DNA of 64,000 bases from assembly GCF_001885095.1 (NCBI RefSeq), contig NZ_LZDD01000002.1:62001-126000 (forward strand), written 5' to 3'. The first letter of the stretch is position 1; every line of letters begins with the position of its first letter. Position numbers and translations under genes: made by a program. Origin of the DNA: Streptococcus bovimastitidis (GTDB lineage: Bacteria; Bacillota; Bacilli; Lactobacillales; Streptococcaceae). Below are positions 35,558-46,671 of the stretch, piece by piece. Under the pieces are notes generated by a model. It saw only the letters and a list, made by a program, of their open reading frames with translations, searched no databases and was not told the DNA's origin.

Positions 35558-36835
35558 ATGTTAGATTTAAAACGTATCCGTACTGATTTTGACTTAGTAG
35601 CTGGCAAACTTAAAACACGTGGTGTCTCAGAAGAAACGTTAAGTCACTTAAAAAATTTAGACCAAGAACGACGTCAATTATTGGTTAAATCTGAAGAATT
35701 AAAAGCTGAGCGCAATATTGCTTCTGCAGCCATTGCACAAGCTAAACGCCAAAAAGAAGATGCTAGTCAGCAAATAGAGGATATGCAGAAAGTCTCAGCA
35801 GACATCAAAAGCATTGATGCTGAACTAGCTGCTATCGATGAAAAAGTTACAGAAATCATTACTATTCTTCCTAACACACCTCATGATTCTGTTCCTGTTG
35901 GAGCTGATGAAGAGGAAAATGTGGAAGTCCGTCGTTGGGGAACACCTCGCACTTTCGACTTTGAAATCAAAGCACATTGGGACTTGGGAGAAGACCTGGA
36001 TATTTTAGACTGGGAACGCGGTGCGAAAGTAACTGGAGCTCGTTTCTTATTCTATAAAAACTTGGGTGCACGCTTGGAACGCGCTCTTTATAACTTTATG
36101 TTAGATGAGCATGCTAAAGAAGGTTATCAAGAAATCATCACGCCATATATGGTTAATCATGACTCTATGTTTGGTACCGGTCAATATCCAAAATTTAAAG
36201 AAGATACTTTTGAATTAGATGGTACCAATTTTGTCCTTATTCCTACTGCTGAAGTTCCATTAACAAACTATTACCGCGGTGAAATTTTAGAAGGCAAAGA
36301 ATTACCAATTTACTTCACAGCTATGAGCCCTTCATTCCGTTCTGAAGCAGGTTCTGCAGGACGCGATACACGTGGCTTAATTCGACTACACCAATTCCAT
36401 AAAGTTGAAATGGTTAAGTTTGCCAAACCAGAAAATTCTTATGAAGAATTAGAAAAAATGACAGCAAATGCTGAAAATATCTTGCAAAAACTCAACTTAC
36501 CATATCGTGTTCTGGCCCTTTGTACAGGAGATATGGGATTCTCTGCAGCTAAAACCTACGACTTAGAAGTTTGGATTCCTGCTCAAAATGCTTACCGTGA
36601 AATTTCATCATGTTCTAATACTGAAGATTTCCAAGCACGTCGTGCTCAAATCCGCTATCGTGACGAAGCAGATGGTAAGGTAAAATTATTGCACACCCTA
36701 AATGGTTCAGGACTAGCCGTTGGTCGTACTGTTGCAGCAATTTTAGAAAACTATCAAAATGCTGATGGTTCTGTAACAATTCCGGAAGTTCTCCGTCCAT
36801 ATATGGGTGGGGCTGAAATCATCGCTCCAAAATAA
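35558..36835 (+). CDS. serS: Seryl-tRNA synthetase
   Basis: A 425-residue class II synthetase that charges tRNA-Ser. The start is ATG 35558 behind AAAAAGGAGTTAAAT; the longer in-frame ORF runs into the T-box and is not translated. The N-terminal coiled-coil arm (about 30-100), motif 2 ([28 protein letters not shown]) and motif 3 ([20 protein letters not shown]) are evident. Monocistronic, controlled by the T-box. Confidence 0.97.
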   Translation: MLDLKRIRTDFDLVAGKLKTRGVSEETLSHLKNLDQERRQLLVKSEELKAERNIASAAIAQAKRQKEDASQQIEDMQKVSADIKSIDAELAAIDEKVTEIITILPNTPHDSVPVGADEEENVEVRRWGTPRTFDFEIKAHWDLGEDLDILDWERGAKVTGARFLFYKNLGARLERALYNFMLDEHAKEGYQEIITPYMVNHDSMFGTGQYPKFKEDTFELDGTNFVLIPTAEVPLTNYYRGEILEGKELPIYFTAMSPSFRSEAGSAGRDTRGLIRLHQFHKVEMVKFAKPENSYEELEKMTANAENILQKLNLPYRVLALCTGDMGFSAAKTYDLEVWIPAQNAYREISSCSNTEDFQARRAQIRYRDEADGKVKLLHTLNGSGLAVGRTVAAILENYQNADGSVTIPEVLRPYMGGAEIIAPK

Positions 36836-36838
36836 AGT

Positions 36839-36922
36839 AAAAAGGATAGCTAAGTGAGCTGCACCCCAAAAGTTAGATTTGTTGTCTAACATTTAGGGGT
36901 CACTTCATAAGCTATCCTTTTT
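36839..36922. terminator. Compound long hairpin between serS and accA containing IS-end-like sequence
   Basis: The outer stem AAAAAGGATAGCT / AGCTATCCTTTTT is a good bidirectional terminator. Inside are AAGTGA-CCCC / AGGGGTCACTT, with about six unpaired bases, and GTTAGA / TCTAAC. The inner GCACCCCAAAAGTTAGA and GTCTAACATTTAGGGGT look like facing ends of a streptococcal IS3-type element with nothing between. The right arm overlaps the accA stop codon. Confidence 0.75.
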
Positions 36923-37691
36923 AATATTGTCTAAAGCGATGATAACGCTGTTCTATTAAATCCTCGACTGGCAATGATTGTAAGGCTTGAATTTCTAAAA
37001 TCAAGTCTTTTTTAATTTTAGAAACAATCTCACTTGAAAAATATCCACGCTCTGGAATGATCTTATCAACAACATTCATCTCTTTTAATTCACGGGCTGT
37101 AATTTTCATCAATTCTGCTGCTTCTGTTGCGCGAGAGCCATCCTTCCATAATATGGAAGCGAAGCCTTCAGGACTTAAAACAGCATAAATTGAATTTTCA
37201 AGCATCCAAACTTTATCAGATAAAGCAAGAGCTAAGGCTCCACCTGAACCGCCCTCACCTATTATAATAGCGATAATAGGAACTTTCAGGTCACTCATTT
37301 CCAAAAGATTACGAGCAATAGCTTCCCCTTGTCCTCTTTCTTCAGCACCAACACCTGGATAGGCACCTGCCGTATTAATAAAGGTAACAATTGGACGCCT
37401 AAACTTTTCTGCCTGTTTCATTAGACGAAGTGCTTTACGATAGCCTTCTGGATGAGGTTGCCCAAAATTACGGTGTAAATTATCTTGAAGGTTAGTTCCT
37501 TTTTGAATTCCTAACACTGTTACTGCTAATCCATCTAAATAGCCAATTCCACCAACAATAGCACCATCGTCCGAAAATTGGCGATCACCATGCAATTCCA
37601 TGAACTGATCAAAAACTTGATTGGCGTAATCTAGAGTCGTCATCCGACCCTGATCTCTAGCTTCTTTTAATATCCGAGAAACATCAGTCAT
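36921..37691 (-). CDS. accA: Acetyl-CoA carboxylase carboxyltransferase subunit alpha
   Basis: A 256-residue AccA that, with AccD, transfers CO2 from carboxybiotin to acetyl-CoA to form malonyl-CoA. Seen: [44 protein letters not shown] and [13 protein letters not shown] (oxyanion-hole glycines). It overlaps accD by 4 bases. Last gene of the fab locus; its stop is inside the terminator stem. Confidence 0.96.
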   Translation of the reverse strand: MTDVSRILKEARDQGRMTTLDYANQVFDQFMELHGDRQFSDDGAIVGGIGYLDGLAVTVLGIQKGTNLQDNLHRNFGQPHPEGYRKALRLMKQAEKFRRPIVTFINTAGAYPGVGAEERGQGEAIARNLLEMSDLKVPIIAIIIGEGGSGGALALALSDKVWMLENSIYAVLSPEGFASILWKDGSRATEAAELMKITARELKEMNVVDKIIPERGYFSSEIVSKIKKDLILEIQALQSLPVEDLIEQRYHRFRQY

Positions 37692-38554
37692 CGGCCACCT
37701 CCATGAAATGCTACCAAGTAAGCTATCGTATCGCGAAGTTCTGTCCTTTTGACAATAGCATCTACGAAGCCATGTTCCAGCAGAAATTCAGCTTTTTGGA
37801 AATCCTCAGGGAGATTTTCTCTGACTGTCGTTTCAATCACACGACGTCCCGCAAAGCCTACGAGCGATTGCGGTTCGGCAAGAATAATATCCCCTTGCAT
37901 GGCAAAGCTGGCCGTTACACCACCAGTTGTTGGATCCGTTAAAACTGTCAGATAAAAGAGCCCAGCATTAGAATGTCTCTTAACGGCCGCAGAGACTTTG
38001 GCCATCTGCATCAGACTCATGATACCTTCTTGCATTCTGGCACCACCAGATGCAGTAAAAATAACCAAGGCTAAGTTTTCTTTAATTGCTAACTCTATGA
38101 GACGAGTGATTTTTTCGCCCACGACCGTTCCCATACTGGCCATAATAAAATGAGAATCCATAATGGCAAGCGCCATCGGAACACCTTTAACTTTCGCCTT
38201 ACCCGTCAATACCGCTTCATGAAGACCTGTCTCTTCTTTTGCTTTTTTCAACTTATCCGAATAGTTTGGAAAACGAAGCGGATCTTGACATTCAATATCA
38301 TCAAATAGCTCTTGAAAAGAACCCTCATCAACGATAAGTGTCAAACGTTCCTGAGCAGAAATCCGAAAATTATAAGAACATTCCGGACAGATTTTTGCTG
38401 GTCCTAGGTCCTTCTGATAAATAGAATGTTTGCAAGCAGGACATTTAGCAAAAAGTTCGTCTGGAACTTCTGGTACTAATTGACTAACCAAACTTTTTTG
38501 AGAGTTATGAGGGGTAATGCGGATGTATTTATCTTTTTTACTAAATAACGCCAT
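37688..38554 (-). CDS. accD: Acetyl-CoA carboxylase carboxyltransferase subunit beta
   Basis: A 288-residue AccD. The N-terminal zinc ribbon is [22 protein letters not shown] (about 38-59 region); the crotonase-like core has [19 protein letters not shown] and [17 protein letters not shown]. It forms the alpha2beta2 carboxyltransferase with AccA. Two bases separate it from accC. Confidence 0.96.
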   Translation of the reverse strand: MALFSKKDKYIRITPHNSQKSLVSQLVPEVPDELFAKCPACKHSIYQKDLGPAKICPECSYNFRISAQERLTLIVDEGSFQELFDDIECQDPLRFPNYSDKLKKAKEETGLHEAVLTGKAKVKGVPMALAIMDSHFIMASMGTVVGEKITRLIELAIKENLALVIFTASGGARMQEGIMSLMQMAKVSAAVKRHSNAGLFYLTVLTDPTTGGVTASFAMQGDIILAEPQSLVGFAGRRVIETTVRENLPEDFQKAEFLLEHGFVDAIVKRTELRDTIAYLVAFHGGGR

Positions 38555-38556
38555 AC

Positions 38557-39927
38557 TTACTCCTCTGCATTAAGGTAATGTGGTAAGAAATTCTCCGTTA
38601 AAAAGGCGGTATCATAATCACCAGCAATGACTCGTTTTTCAGAAATTAAATCCAATTGGAAATCGATATTGGTTGAAATCCCCTCAATTTCCATTTCATA
38701 AAGCGCCCGTTGCATCTTCATCAGTGCATCAAAACGATTTTCTCCATGAACAATCACTTTTGCAATCATACTATCATAATATGGAGGGATGGTATAACCA
38801 TGGTAAACAGCAGAGTCCACACGTAAACCGACTCCACCACAAGGCAAGTAGAGGTCAGTGATTTTACCAGGACTTGGGGCAAAATTAAAGCTTGGATTTT
38901 CAGCGTTAATACGACATTCAATCGCATGCCCTGTAATGTGAATGTCTTCTTGTTCTATTTCTAATGGTATGCCCGCAGCAATTTTAATTTGCTCTTTGAC
39001 GATATCAACGCCAGTCACAAATTCAGTCACAGGATGTTCAACCTGAATGCGGGTATTCATTTCCATAAAATAAAACTGTCCGCTTCTTTCATCCAACAAG
39101 AATTCGATGGTTCCTGCATTTTCGTAGGCAACAGCTTGTGCTGCTTTGACAGCAGCTTGTCCCATTTCTTTGCGAAGCGTTTCGCCTATCGCGACAGAAG
39201 GGCTTTCTTCCAGGACTTTTTGGTTGTTACGTTGTAATGAGCAATCTCTTTCACCCAAATGCACAACGTGTCCAAAAGCATCCCCTAAAATCTGAACTTC
39301 GATATGACGAGCTGGGTAAATCAACTTTTCAACATACATTGCCCCATTTCCGAAAGCACTAAGGGCTTCTTGAGAGGCGGAATCAAAGGCTTCTTGTAAA
39401 TCGGCAGCAGAAGTCACTTTGCGAATTCCCATACCACCACCTCCAGCAGAGGCTTTAAGCATAATCGGATAACCAACACGATCGGCAATTTCTTGAGCTT
39501 CTTGTGCCGAAAACACCTCGCCATCGGAACCTGGAATAACTGGAACCCCAGCTTTTTTCATTTGAGCACGGGCGTTGATTTTATCGCCCATTTTATCCAT
39601 GATACTGGCTGAAGGACCGATAAACTTGATGTTCATCTCCTCACACATGGTGGCAAATTTAGCATTTTCACTTAAAAAGCCGAAGCCCGGGTGAATTGCT
39701 TGCGCACCTGTAACAATGGCAGCTGAGAGTACTGATTTCATATTTAAATAGGAATCTGTCGAACGAGCTGGACCAATGCAAATAGCTTGATCTGCAAGCA
39801 TAGTATGAAGAGCAGTCTTATCGGCCTCAGAATAAACAGCAACTGTGGAAATCCCTAATTCTCTTGCTGCGCGAATAATCCGAACAGCTATTTCGCCACG
39901 ATTGGCAATTAAGATTTTTTTAAACAT
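38557..39927 (-). CDS. accC: Biotin carboxylase AccC
   Basis: A 456-residue ATP-grasp enzyme that carboxylates biotin on AccB using bicarbonate. Seen: [25 protein letters not shown], the Gly-rich loop [27 protein letters not shown] (catalytic Arg/Glu), and ECRINAENP. Located between fabZ and accD as in other streptococci. Confidence 0.97.
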   Translation of the reverse strand: MFKKILIANRGEIAVRIIRAARELGISTVAVYSEADKTALHTMLADQAICIGPARSTDSYLNMKSVLSAAIVTGAQAIHPGFGFLSENAKFATMCEEMNIKFIGPSASIMDKMGDKINARAQMKKAGVPVIPGSDGEVFSAQEAQEIADRVGYPIMLKASAGGGGMGIRKVTSAADLQEAFDSASQEALSAFGNGAMYVEKLIYPARHIEVQILGDAFGHVVHLGERDCSLQRNNQKVLEESPSVAIGETLRKEMGQAAVKAAQAVAYENAGTIEFLLDERSGQFYFMEMNTRIQVEHPVTEFVTGVDIVKEQIKIAAGIPLEIEQEDIHITGHAIECRINAENPSFNFAPSPGKITDLYLPCGGVGLRVDSAVYHGYTIPPYYDSMIAKVIVHGENRFDALMKMQRALYEMEIEGISTNIDFQLDLISEKRVIAGDYDTAFLTENFLPHYLNAEE

Positions 39928-39950
39928 TCTAATCCTCCACAGAAAGGTTA

Positions 39951-40376
39951 TTACTGACTGGCAATGGCAAAGGTTAAAGTTCCACTAGCAGCCAATTTCC
40001 CATCAACTTCCGCCTTAGCTTCAACGACAGCAATGGTCCCACGACGCTTGATAAAAGTTGCAGTCATGATTAATTGGTCTCCAGGAACAACTTGTTTTTT
40101 AAATTTGACCTTATCCATACCGGCATAGAAAACCAATTTGCCTTTATTTTCTTCTTTTGAAAGTTCTAAAACACCTGCCGTTTGAGCCAGAGCCTCCATG
40201 ATTAAGACACCAGGCATAACCGGATAGTCAGGAAAATGGCCCTCAAAAAAGGGCTCATTAATGCTTACATTTTTTAAAGCTACAATTTTATCATTGTCAA
40301 CCTCTAGAACGCGATCTACCAAAAGCATTGGATAGCGGTGAGGGAGTGCTTCTTGAATTTTTTTTATATCTATCAT
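39951..40376 (-). CDS. fabZ: 3-hydroxyacyl-ACP dehydratase FabZ
   Basis: A 141-residue hot-dog-fold dehydratase. The catalytic His is in [11 protein letters not shown] and the Glu in [17 protein letters not shown]. It removes water from 3-hydroxyacyl-ACP. In streptococci FabM, encoded at the other end of the locus, provides the isomerisation needed for unsaturated chains. It overlaps accB by 4 bases. Confidence 0.96.
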   Translation of the reverse strand: MIDIKKIQEALPHRYPMLLVDRVLEVDNDKIVALKNVSINEPFFEGHFPDYPVMPGVLIMEALAQTAGVLELSKEENKGKLVFYAGMDKVKFKKQVVPGDQLIMTATFIKRRGTIAVVEAKAEVDGKLAASGTLTFAIASQ

Positions 40377-40855
40377 TTTAATCTAACCAATCCACTTCCG
40401 AATTCAAGGACTTCTTCGTTGGAAACAAGGATTTCTGTGATAATGCCATCTTTTGGAGCAGGAATTTCATTCATGACTTTCATAGCTTCAATAATCATTA
40501 AGGTTTGGCCTTTTTTTACCTGACTACCAACACTTACAAAGTTGTCTTTCCCTGGTCCAGGAGATAAATAGGCAACTCCAACTAGAGGACTTTCAACCAA
40601 TTCACCTTCAACTGCCTGAGCAGCTTCATCATTAACCTGAATGCTATCTTCTGAGGAGACCTCTGATTGTGTCGGTTCTACCTGTTGACCAATGACACTT
40701 TGTGATTCATTAGACCCATTGATTACAGGTTGAGGGATAACTTTAAGCTCATTTTTACTAAATGACAGTTCCTCCCCATTTACTTTGTATGAAAATTCTC
40801 TAAGCTCTGATTGATCAAATTGTCTCATCAGATCCTTTATTTCTTGAATATCCAA
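40373..40855 (-). CDS. accB: Biotin carboxyl carrier protein AccB
   Basis: A 160-residue BCCP. A variable Ser/Gln/Glu-rich linker occupies about residues 40-85; the biotinyl domain follows with Lys126 in [12 protein letters not shown] as the biotinylation site. It starts one base after fabF. It carries carboxybiotin between AccC and AccAD. Confidence 0.96.
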   Translation of the reverse strand: MDIQEIKDLMRQFDQSELREFSYKVNGEELSFSKNELKVIPQPVINGSNESQSVIGQQVEPTQSEVSSEDSIQVNDEAAQAVEGELVESPLVGVAYLSPGPGKDNFVSVGSQVKKGQTLMIIEAMKVMNEIPAPKDGIITEILVSNEEVLEFGSGLVRLK

Positions 40856-40856
40856 C

Positions 40857-42089
40857 TTATTCCTCCCAGTTTTTGAATGCTAAGACGGCATTATGCCCAC
40901 CAAATCCAAAGGTATTTGAAATGGCGTAATGAATCGCAGCATCTTTTCCTTGTCCATAGATAATATTTGCTTCAACATAATCTGACAACTCTTGTGTTCC
41001 AGCTGTCATTGGAACATATGAATGACGCATTGCTTCAATCGTCGCAATGGCTTCCACGGCACCAGCAGCACCTAATAAGTGACCTGTAAATGACTTAGTC
41101 GAAGAAACAGGTACTTCTTTACCTAAGACAGCAGCAATGGCTTGACTTTCTCCTTTTTCATTAGCAGGAGTTGAGGTCCCATGGGCATTAACATAATCAA
41201 TGTCAGACGCAGTAATATTTGCTTCTTTAAGTGCTAAGTTAATTGCTTTTCGAGCTCCTAAACCTTCTGGGTGTGGTGAAGTCATATGGTAAGCATCACA
41301 AGTATTCCCATAACCAACAATTTCTGCCAGAATAGTCGCTCCACGTTTTTGAGCATGTTCCAGGCTCTCTAAAACAAGCATGCCTGATCCCTCACCCATG
41401 ACAAAGCCATTACGGTCCTTATCAAAAGGAATGGATGCACGCTCAGGGTCTTCAGTTGTGGATAAAGCTGTTAAACTTTGGAATCCAGCAATAGCAAATT
41501 TTGTTATCGCTGCTTCTGCGCCTCCAGTTACCATCACATCTTGCATGCCAAATTTAATCAAATGGAAAGCATCTCCGATAGCATCATTAGAGGAAGCACA
41601 AGCCGTATTAATGGATTTACAAATCCCATGTGCATTTAATGTCATAGCGACATTACCAGCAGCCATATTTGGTAAAGCTTTTGGCAAGGTCATTGGTTTA
41701 ACACGTCTTGGTCCTTTTTCATGTAGACGGATAACTTGATCTTCAATTTCTTGAATACCACCAATCCCTGTTGCAACAATGACACCCATACGGTCCGTAT
41801 CAACACTATCTAAATCCAGTTGCGCATTGCTAACCGCTTCTTTTGCAGCATACAAGGCGTAAAGGGAATACATATCAAAACGGTTTAAATCTTTTTTTAC
41901 AAAATACTTATCAAATGGAAAATCCTTAATTTCAGCTGCATTTTTGACAACAAAATCTGTCGTATCAAACTTGCTGATTGGACCAATTCCAATTTTACCA
42001 TTTTTTAAGCTAGACCAAAAGTCTTGAGGGGTATTTCCAATGGGAGATGTTACACCATATCCTGTTACTACTACTCTATTAAATGTCAT
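40857..42089 (-). CDS. fabF: 3-oxoacyl-ACP synthase II FabF
   Basis: A 410-residue condensing enzyme for chain elongation. The active-site Cys is in INTACASSNDAIGD (about residue 163), with His in NAHGTSTPANEKGE and in STKSFTGHLLGAAGAVE. Follows fabG after 17 bases. Elongates malonyl-ACP-derived chains, including the unsaturated branch created by FabM. Confidence 0.97.
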   Translation of the reverse strand: MTFNRVVVTGYGVTSPIGNTPQDFWSSLKNGKIGIGPISKFDTTDFVVKNAAEIKDFPFDKYFVKKDLNRFDMYSLYALYAAKEAVSNAQLDLDSVDTDRMGVIVATGIGGIQEIEDQVIRLHEKGPRRVKPMTLPKALPNMAAGNVAMTLNAHGICKSINTACASSNDAIGDAFHLIKFGMQDVMVTGGAEAAITKFAIAGFQSLTALSTTEDPERASIPFDKDRNGFVMGEGSGMLVLESLEHAQKRGATILAEIVGYGNTCDAYHMTSPHPEGLGARKAINLALKEANITASDIDYVNAHGTSTPANEKGESQAIAAVLGKEVPVSSTKSFTGHLLGAAGAVEAIATIEAMRHSYVPMTAGTQELSDYVEANIIYGQGKDAAIHYAISNTFGFGGHNAVLAFKNWEE

Positions 42090-42106
42090 TTTTCTTTACC
42101 TCAAAT

Positions 42107-42841
42107 TTACTGCATGGTCATGCCACCATCGATGGCAATAACTTGACCTGTGATATAGTTTTGACCAGCCAAATAGGTTGCTAGTTGCGCAACTTCTTGG
42201 GCCTTACCAATTCGTTTCATTGGAATCTGACTGAGAATACTGTCTTTTGTTTTTTCAGTCAAGACATCTGTCATATCAGACTCAATAAAACCAGGTGCAA
42301 TCGCATTTACAGTAACACCGCGACCTGCAATTTCTTTGGCAACTGATTTGGTAAAACCAATCAAACCAGCTTTTGAGGCTGCATAATTAGCTTGACCAAT
42401 ATTCCCAGTCAAACCAACTACGCTAGATAGATTGATAATAGCACCTTGACGAGCTTTTGACATCGGTTTTAAGACTGATTTTGTCATGTTGAAGGCACCA
42501 ATTAAATTGATTCTGAGAACCGTTTCAAAATCTTCTTGGGTCATTCGCAAGACTAATTTATCATAGGTGATGCCAGCATTATTGACCAAAATATCTACTG
42601 AACCTAACGTCTCAACTGCTTGATCAATCATCCTTTGAGCATCTGTACTATCAGAGACATCACCTGAAATAAAAATCGTTTTCCCTTCAAATGCTTCGAA
42701 GTCTACCAATACTTCAGGAGCAATTTCAGAACGACCATTCAAAATAATATTTGCACCTAATTGAGCAAATTCTTTTGCAATAGCTAAACCAATTCCACGG
42801 GTCGATCCAGTGATAAAGACATTTTTACCTTTTATATCCAT
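42107..42841 (-). CDS. fabG: 3-oxoacyl-ACP reductase FabG
   Basis: A 244-residue short-chain dehydrogenase using NADPH. Cofactor motif TGSTRGIGLAIA, NNAGIT, catalytic Ser in INLSSVVG and YAASK (YxxxK) are all present. It is 5 bases downstream of fabD. Confidence 0.97.
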   Translation of the reverse strand: MDIKGKNVFITGSTRGIGLAIAKEFAQLGANIILNGRSEIAPEVLVDFEAFEGKTIFISGDVSDSTDAQRMIDQAVETLGSVDILVNNAGITYDKLVLRMTQEDFETVLRINLIGAFNMTKSVLKPMSKARQGAIINLSSVVGLTGNIGQANYAASKAGLIGFTKSVAKEIAGRGVTVNAIAPGFIESDMTDVLTEKTKDSILSQIPMKRIGKAQEVAQLATYLAGQNYITGQVIAIDGGMTMQ

Positions 42842-42846
42842 TTACC

Positions 42847-43773
42847 TTAATTCCTACCTTCTAAATAGAGTCGCAATGAAGAAATATCTTCAATACTAGT
42901 TGTTTTTAAGTTTTTATCTATTTTTTTAATAAAGCCACTTAAAATACTTCCAGGACCAATTTCAATAACTTGGTCGCAACCTCTCTCCTGAAGTTTTTTA
43001 ATACTTTCATAAAATCTAACAGGCTCTTTGACTTGGCGAGCTAAGAGTTGAGGAATATCCTCTTTCATCATTAGTTCAGCTTCAGTATTACCAATTAGTG
43101 GACAGTCAAATTCATTAAAGGAGATCATTTTTAATTCTTCACTTAGTTTTTGACTGGCTGTTTCAAGAAGTGCTGTATGAAAAGGACCAGAAACATTTAA
43201 AGGAATCAGTCGTTTGACACCAGCTTCTTTTAGGAGTTCAAGAGCATCATTGACAGCTTCAATCTCTCCTCCGATAACAATTTGACCCGGAGTATTGTAA
43301 TTTGCAGGTGAAACGATGCCTTTGGCAGAAGCCTTTTGACAAATGTCTTCGATAAGACTAGCTGGTGTATTTAAGACAGCTACCATCTTACCTGTTCCAG
43401 CTGGAGCCGCTTCTTCCATAAACTGACCACGTTTTGCCACCAATTTCAAAGCTTCTTCAAATGAAATAGCACCTGATGCTACTAATGCTGAATATTCCCC
43501 CAATGATAAACCTGCTACCATATCAGGTTTGATATCATAAGATTCAAGAACCCGATAGATAGCTATTGATGTTGTTAAAATGGCAGGTTGTGTGAAACGC
43601 GTTTGATTTAACTTTTCGCCATCATGATCAATTAGTTGACGTAAATCATAACCTAAAATCTCTTTAGCTTGCTCAAATGTCTCTTTAGCAATTGGGTAGG
43701 CATCATAAAAATCCCTTGCCATTCCAAGCTTTTGAGCCCCTTGACCTGCAAATAATAGTGCTAATTTTGTCAT
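42847..43773 (-). CDS. fabD: Malonyl-CoA:ACP transacylase FabD
   Basis: A 308-residue malonyltransferase. The opening LALLFAGQGAQKLGMARDFY and the nucleophile elbow GLSLGEYSALVASG (Ser near 92) are present, as is the His in SGPFHTALLE. It loads malonyl units on AcpP. 19 bases separate it from fabK. Confidence 0.97.
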   Translation of the reverse strand: MTKLALLFAGQGAQKLGMARDFYDAYPIAKETFEQAKEILGYDLRQLIDHDGEKLNQTRFTQPAILTTSIAIYRVLESYDIKPDMVAGLSLGEYSALVASGAISFEEALKLVAKRGQFMEEAAPAGTGKMVAVLNTPASLIEDICQKASAKGIVSPANYNTPGQIVIGGEIEAVNDALELLKEAGVKRLIPLNVSGPFHTALLETASQKLSEELKMISFNEFDCPLIGNTEAELMMKEDIPQLLARQVKEPVRFYESIKKLQERGCDQVIEIGPGSILSGFIKKIDKNLKTTSIEDISSLRLYLEGRN

Positions 43774-43792
43774 TTGACAACCTCATCTACAA

Positions 43793-44767
43793 TTAGTTTT
43801 CGTTTCTTTTAACGTTATTCCATCGTTCTGCTTGGGCCTGAATAACCTCGGCAGCTCCATAGAAAATATCCTCAATAATGGCTTGGCAACTCTCTTCTTT
43901 TTCCACTAAACCGGCAATTTGACCAGCCATAACGGAACCATTGACCACATCTCCATCCACAACTGCAATCCGAAGTGCTCCAGCGCCCATTTCTTCAATA
44001 TCTTGAGCTGTTCTTTTATCAGCTAAGAATTCTTTTTCAGCTTTAGAATAGGCTGAAGTAAGTCGGTTTTTTAAAGCACGGACAGGATGGCCTACAACCT
44101 GAGCGGATACTACAGTGTCAATATCTTTTGCTTTTAGGATTTTATCTTTAAAGTTTTGATGGGCATTTGACTCTTTGGCAACAACAAATCGTGTCCCAAC
44201 TTGAACTGCTTCAGCACCTAACATAAAGGCTGCCGCTGCACCATGTCCATCAGCTATACCTCCAGCAGCAACAACAGGAATTGCAAGCGTATCTACAACT
44301 TGTCTAACTAAAGTCATGGTGGTCAGTTTACCAATATGACCTCCAGCTTCCATACCTTCGGTGATGACGGCATCAACACCTAGTTTTTCCATACGTTTAG
44401 CCAAGGCTACACTTGGAACAACTGGAATAACCATAATACCAGCAGCATGTAATCGCTCCATATATTTACCTGGATTACCAGCTCCTGTTGTAACAACTTT
44501 AACACCTTCTTCAATGACCAAATCAACAATATCGTCAACAAAAGGTGATAAGAGCATAATGTTAACACCAAAGGGCTTATCAGTAATAGATTTAACGCGG
44601 TCGATGTTTGCTTTGACCACTTCTTTTGGTGCATTTCCGCCACCAATAATGCCTAAGCCCCCTGCATTTGAAACTGCCCCTGCCAAATCCCCATCAGCAA
44701 CCCAGGCCATTCCTCCTTGGAAAATTGGGTATTCAATTCCTAGTAACTCTGTAATACGTGTTTTCAT
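43793..44767 (-). CDS. fabK: Enoyl-ACP reductase II FabK (FMN)
   Basis: A 324-residue FMN-dependent enoyl-ACP reductase, the streptococcal substitute for FabI and the reason triclosan is tolerated. TIM-barrel 2-nitropropane-dioxygenase-like fold with YPIFQGGMAWVADGDLAGAVSNAGGLG, EGMEAGGHIG and VAAGGIADG. It has its own promoter region with a FabT-like box and follows the acpP terminator-like hairpin. Confidence 0.97.
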   Translation of the reverse strand: MKTRITELLGIEYPIFQGGMAWVADGDLAGAVSNAGGLGIIGGGNAPKEVVKANIDRVKSITDKPFGVNIMLLSPFVDDIVDLVIEEGVKVVTTGAGNPGKYMERLHAAGIMVIPVVPSVALAKRMEKLGVDAVITEGMEAGGHIGKLTTMTLVRQVVDTLAIPVVAAGGIADGHGAAAAFMLGAEAVQVGTRFVVAKESNAHQNFKDKILKAKDIDTVVSAQVVGHPVRALKNRLTSAYSKAEKEFLADKRTAQDIEEMGAGALRIAVVDGDVVNGSVMAGQIAGLVEKEESCQAIIEDIFYGAAEVIQAQAERWNNVKRNEN

Positions 44768-44791
44768 AGTGTCCTTTTCTTGTCTTAAATT

Positions 44792-44808
44792 AATTTGATT
44801 ATCAAACT
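44792..44808 (-). promoter_or_regulatory. FabT box upstream of fabK
   Basis: The 13-base palindrome TTTGATTATCAAA (44794-44806) within AATTTGATTATCAAACT. It is the known FabT recognition pattern. A GATAAT that could be the -10 of the fabK promoter lies within it (44803-44798, minus); the -35 is unclear. Confidence 0.85.
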
Positions 44809-44826
44809 ATATAGAAATAAGAAAGA

Positions 44827-44861
44827 GTGAGTTAGGTCCTTTTGACAGGGGCTAATCTCAC
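44827..44861 (-). terminator. Hairpin between acpP and fabK, probable partial terminator
   Basis: GTGAGATTAG and CTAACTCAC pair with one unpaired base around about 16 bases, followed on the minus strand by TCTTTCTTATTTCT. Partial termination here would make acpP transcript more abundant than that of downstream genes. Confidence 0.65.
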
Positions 44862-44902
44862 CCTCAATGATATGATATCAATAATCTTTTTAAATAAAAG
44901 GC

Positions 44903-45127
44903 TTATTTTGTTTTTTCTTCAACGTAAGCAACTAAGTCGCCTACAGTGTTCAAACCTTCTTCAGTTTCAATTTGAATATCAAATGCATCTTCAATTTCTG
45001 AGATAACTTGGAAGACATCTAAAGAATCTGCGTCTAAGTCATCAAATGTTGTTTCCATTTTTACTTCTTCTGTTTCTTTACCAAGTTCTTCAACGATAAT
45101 TTCTTGCACTTTCTCAAATACTGACAT
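44903..45127 (-). CDS. acpP: Acyl carrier protein AcpP
   Basis: A 74-residue acidic four-helix ACP. Ser35 in the DADSLDV motif is the phosphopantetheine attachment site. It carries all intermediates of the pathway and, as acyl-ACP, is the co-repressor that strengthens FabT binding. 62 bases follow fabH. Confidence 0.97.
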   Translation of the reverse strand: MSVFEKVQEIIVEELGKETEEVKMETTFDDLDADSLDVFQVISEIEDAFDIQIETEEGLNTVGDLVAYVEEKTK

Positions 45128-45189
45128 TGTATTTCTCCTTAAATGTTTCTTTTTTTATTTTTTATAAATGTGCTAAGCACATGATATAA

Positions 45190-46164
45190 CTAAATTTTAA
45201 CAATTAGACTTCCCCAAGTCAAACCTCCACCGAAACCGGAGAACAAGACAACTTGGCTACCATCTAATAAAATAGATCCTTTTGCGACAGACTCTGATAA
45301 GAGAATTGGGATGCTTGCTGCACTGGTATTCCCGTAATCCATCATATTTTCTAAAAATTTCTCGCGGGGACAGGCTATCTTTCGGGCCATCTTATCAAGG
45401 ATCCGTTGATTGGCTTGATGAAGTAAGAAATAATCAATCCCATCTTTTTCTAGTCCTGAGTCTTCTATCAATTGCTTGATATTTTTTGAGACATCCCGAA
45501 TTGCGAAATCAAAGATTGCTCGTCCATCCATATGGATGAAGGGGTCACTGTCACTCTTTTCTGAAAAAGGTGAATTCAAGCTGTTCTGGCCTGATGTCAG
45601 AGATGATCCTCTACTACCGTCAGTGTTCAAGGACTCTGCTAAAATATGCTTTTGTTCAGACGATTCTAGCAACACTCCGCCAGCTCCATCTCCAAAAAGG
45701 ACAGCCGTCGACCGATCGGTCCAATCTAAACTTTTAGAAAGCGTTTCTGCTCCGATAACCAGTCCATTGCAATAAGCCCCTGAACTAATCAGTTTATCGG
45801 CCATGGCCAAGGCGAAGACAAATCCACTACATGCCGCTGTTAAATCAAAAGCAAATGCATTTGTCGCTCCGATGGTTGCTTGAACTTTAGCTGCTACCGA
45901 AGGCATAATACTGTCTGCTGAGATTGTTGCGACAATGATAAAGTCAATAGTTTCTGCTTTCATTCCTGATTTTTCAAGTAATTGCAGAGCTACTTGACTG
46001 GCTAAATCACTGGTGCTTTGATTTTGGGAGATGCGACGATTTTTAATGCCTGTCCTTGAAGAAATCCATTCATCATTTGTATCTAATATATCAGCCAAGG
46101 CTTGATTACTAACCACTTGCTCGGGTAAATAATGGGCAACTTGACTAATTTTGGAATAAGGCAT
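45190..46164 (-). CDS. fabH: 3-oxoacyl-ACP synthase III FabH
   Basis: A 324-residue initiating condensing enzyme using acetyl-CoA or short-branched acyl-CoA. Catalytic triad: Cys in LTAACSGFV (about 112), His in LLHQANQRI and Asn in DYGNTSAAS. Overlaps the fabT stop codon. Confidence 0.97.
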   Translation of the reverse strand: MPYSKISQVAHYLPEQVVSNQALADILDTNDEWISSRTGIKNRRISQNQSTSDLASQVALQLLEKSGMKAETIDFIIVATISADSIMPSVAAKVQATIGATNAFAFDLTAACSGFVFALAMADKLISSGAYCNGLVIGAETLSKSLDWTDRSTAVLFGDGAGGVLLESSEQKHILAESLNTDGSRGSSLTSGQNSLNSPFSEKSDSDPFIHMDGRAIFDFAIRDVSKNIKQLIEDSGLEKDGIDYFLLHQANQRILDKMARKIACPREKFLENMMDYGNTSAASIPILLSESVAKGSILLDGSQVVLFSGFGGGLTWGSLIVKI

Positions 46165-46598
46165 TAAACTAAGTCCTCCAAAAATTGATGTAGGTTTTTC
46201 AAGCCTCTTAGTAATGCTTTCATGGCTTCATCATCCATGTCCGCTGTGACATGCCCAACCATATTTTTATGGAATTTAGCATGTAACCGATCTAAGAGTC
46301 TTCCTTTTTTTGTCAAGCTTAAGTAAACGACGCGACGGTCAGAACTTGAACGTCTTCTCTCAATATAGCCTTTAGTTTCTAACTTATTAAGACTGGTTGT
46401 TACAGTTCCTAATGTCACCATCAATTCACGGGCGATATCGCTTGGGGTAACGTCTTTAAATTTCCCTATGATTTCAATGGTATGCATCTCTTTAAGGGAA
46501 ACATCCTTGAATTGACTGGTTTTCAAACTCATTTCTTCAATAACTAAAATGCGGTTAAAAACATCCACTAGGTATTCATTAATTTCTGTGTATTCCAA
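46164..46598 (-). CDS. fabT: MarR-family repressor FabT, TTG start
   Basis: FabT represses fatty acid synthesis genes when acyl-ACP or exogenous fatty acids are available. 144 residues from the TTG at 46598, which follows AGGAGG by seven bases; an earlier in-frame TTG overlaps that ribosome site. The winged helix contains [47 protein letters not shown]. First gene of its promoter, which carries a FabT-box-like palindrome (autoregulation). Confidence 0.95.
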   Translation of the reverse strand: MEYTEINEYLVDVFNRILVIEEMSLKTSQFKDVSLKEMHTIEIIGKFKDVTPSDIARELMVTLGTVTTSLNKLETKGYIERRRSSSDRRVVYLSLTKKGRLLDRLHAKFHKNMVGHVTADMDDEAMKALLRGLKNLHQFLEDLV

Positions 46599-46621
46599 GT
46601 TGACACCTCCTAACAATAAAC

Positions 46622-46662
46622 TTTGACAGTCAAATTATATCAAAGACCAAAGTTTTTTGCAA
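46622..46662 (-). promoter_or_regulatory. fabT promoter with FabT-like operator
   Basis: Minus strand TTGCAA (46662-46657), 17 bases, TATAAT (46639-46634). The palindrome TTTGACAGTCAAA (46622-46634), a variant of TTTGATTATCAAA, begins at the end of the -10 and covers the expected start point. Confidence 0.85.
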
Positions 46663-46671
46663 GGCTTTACC

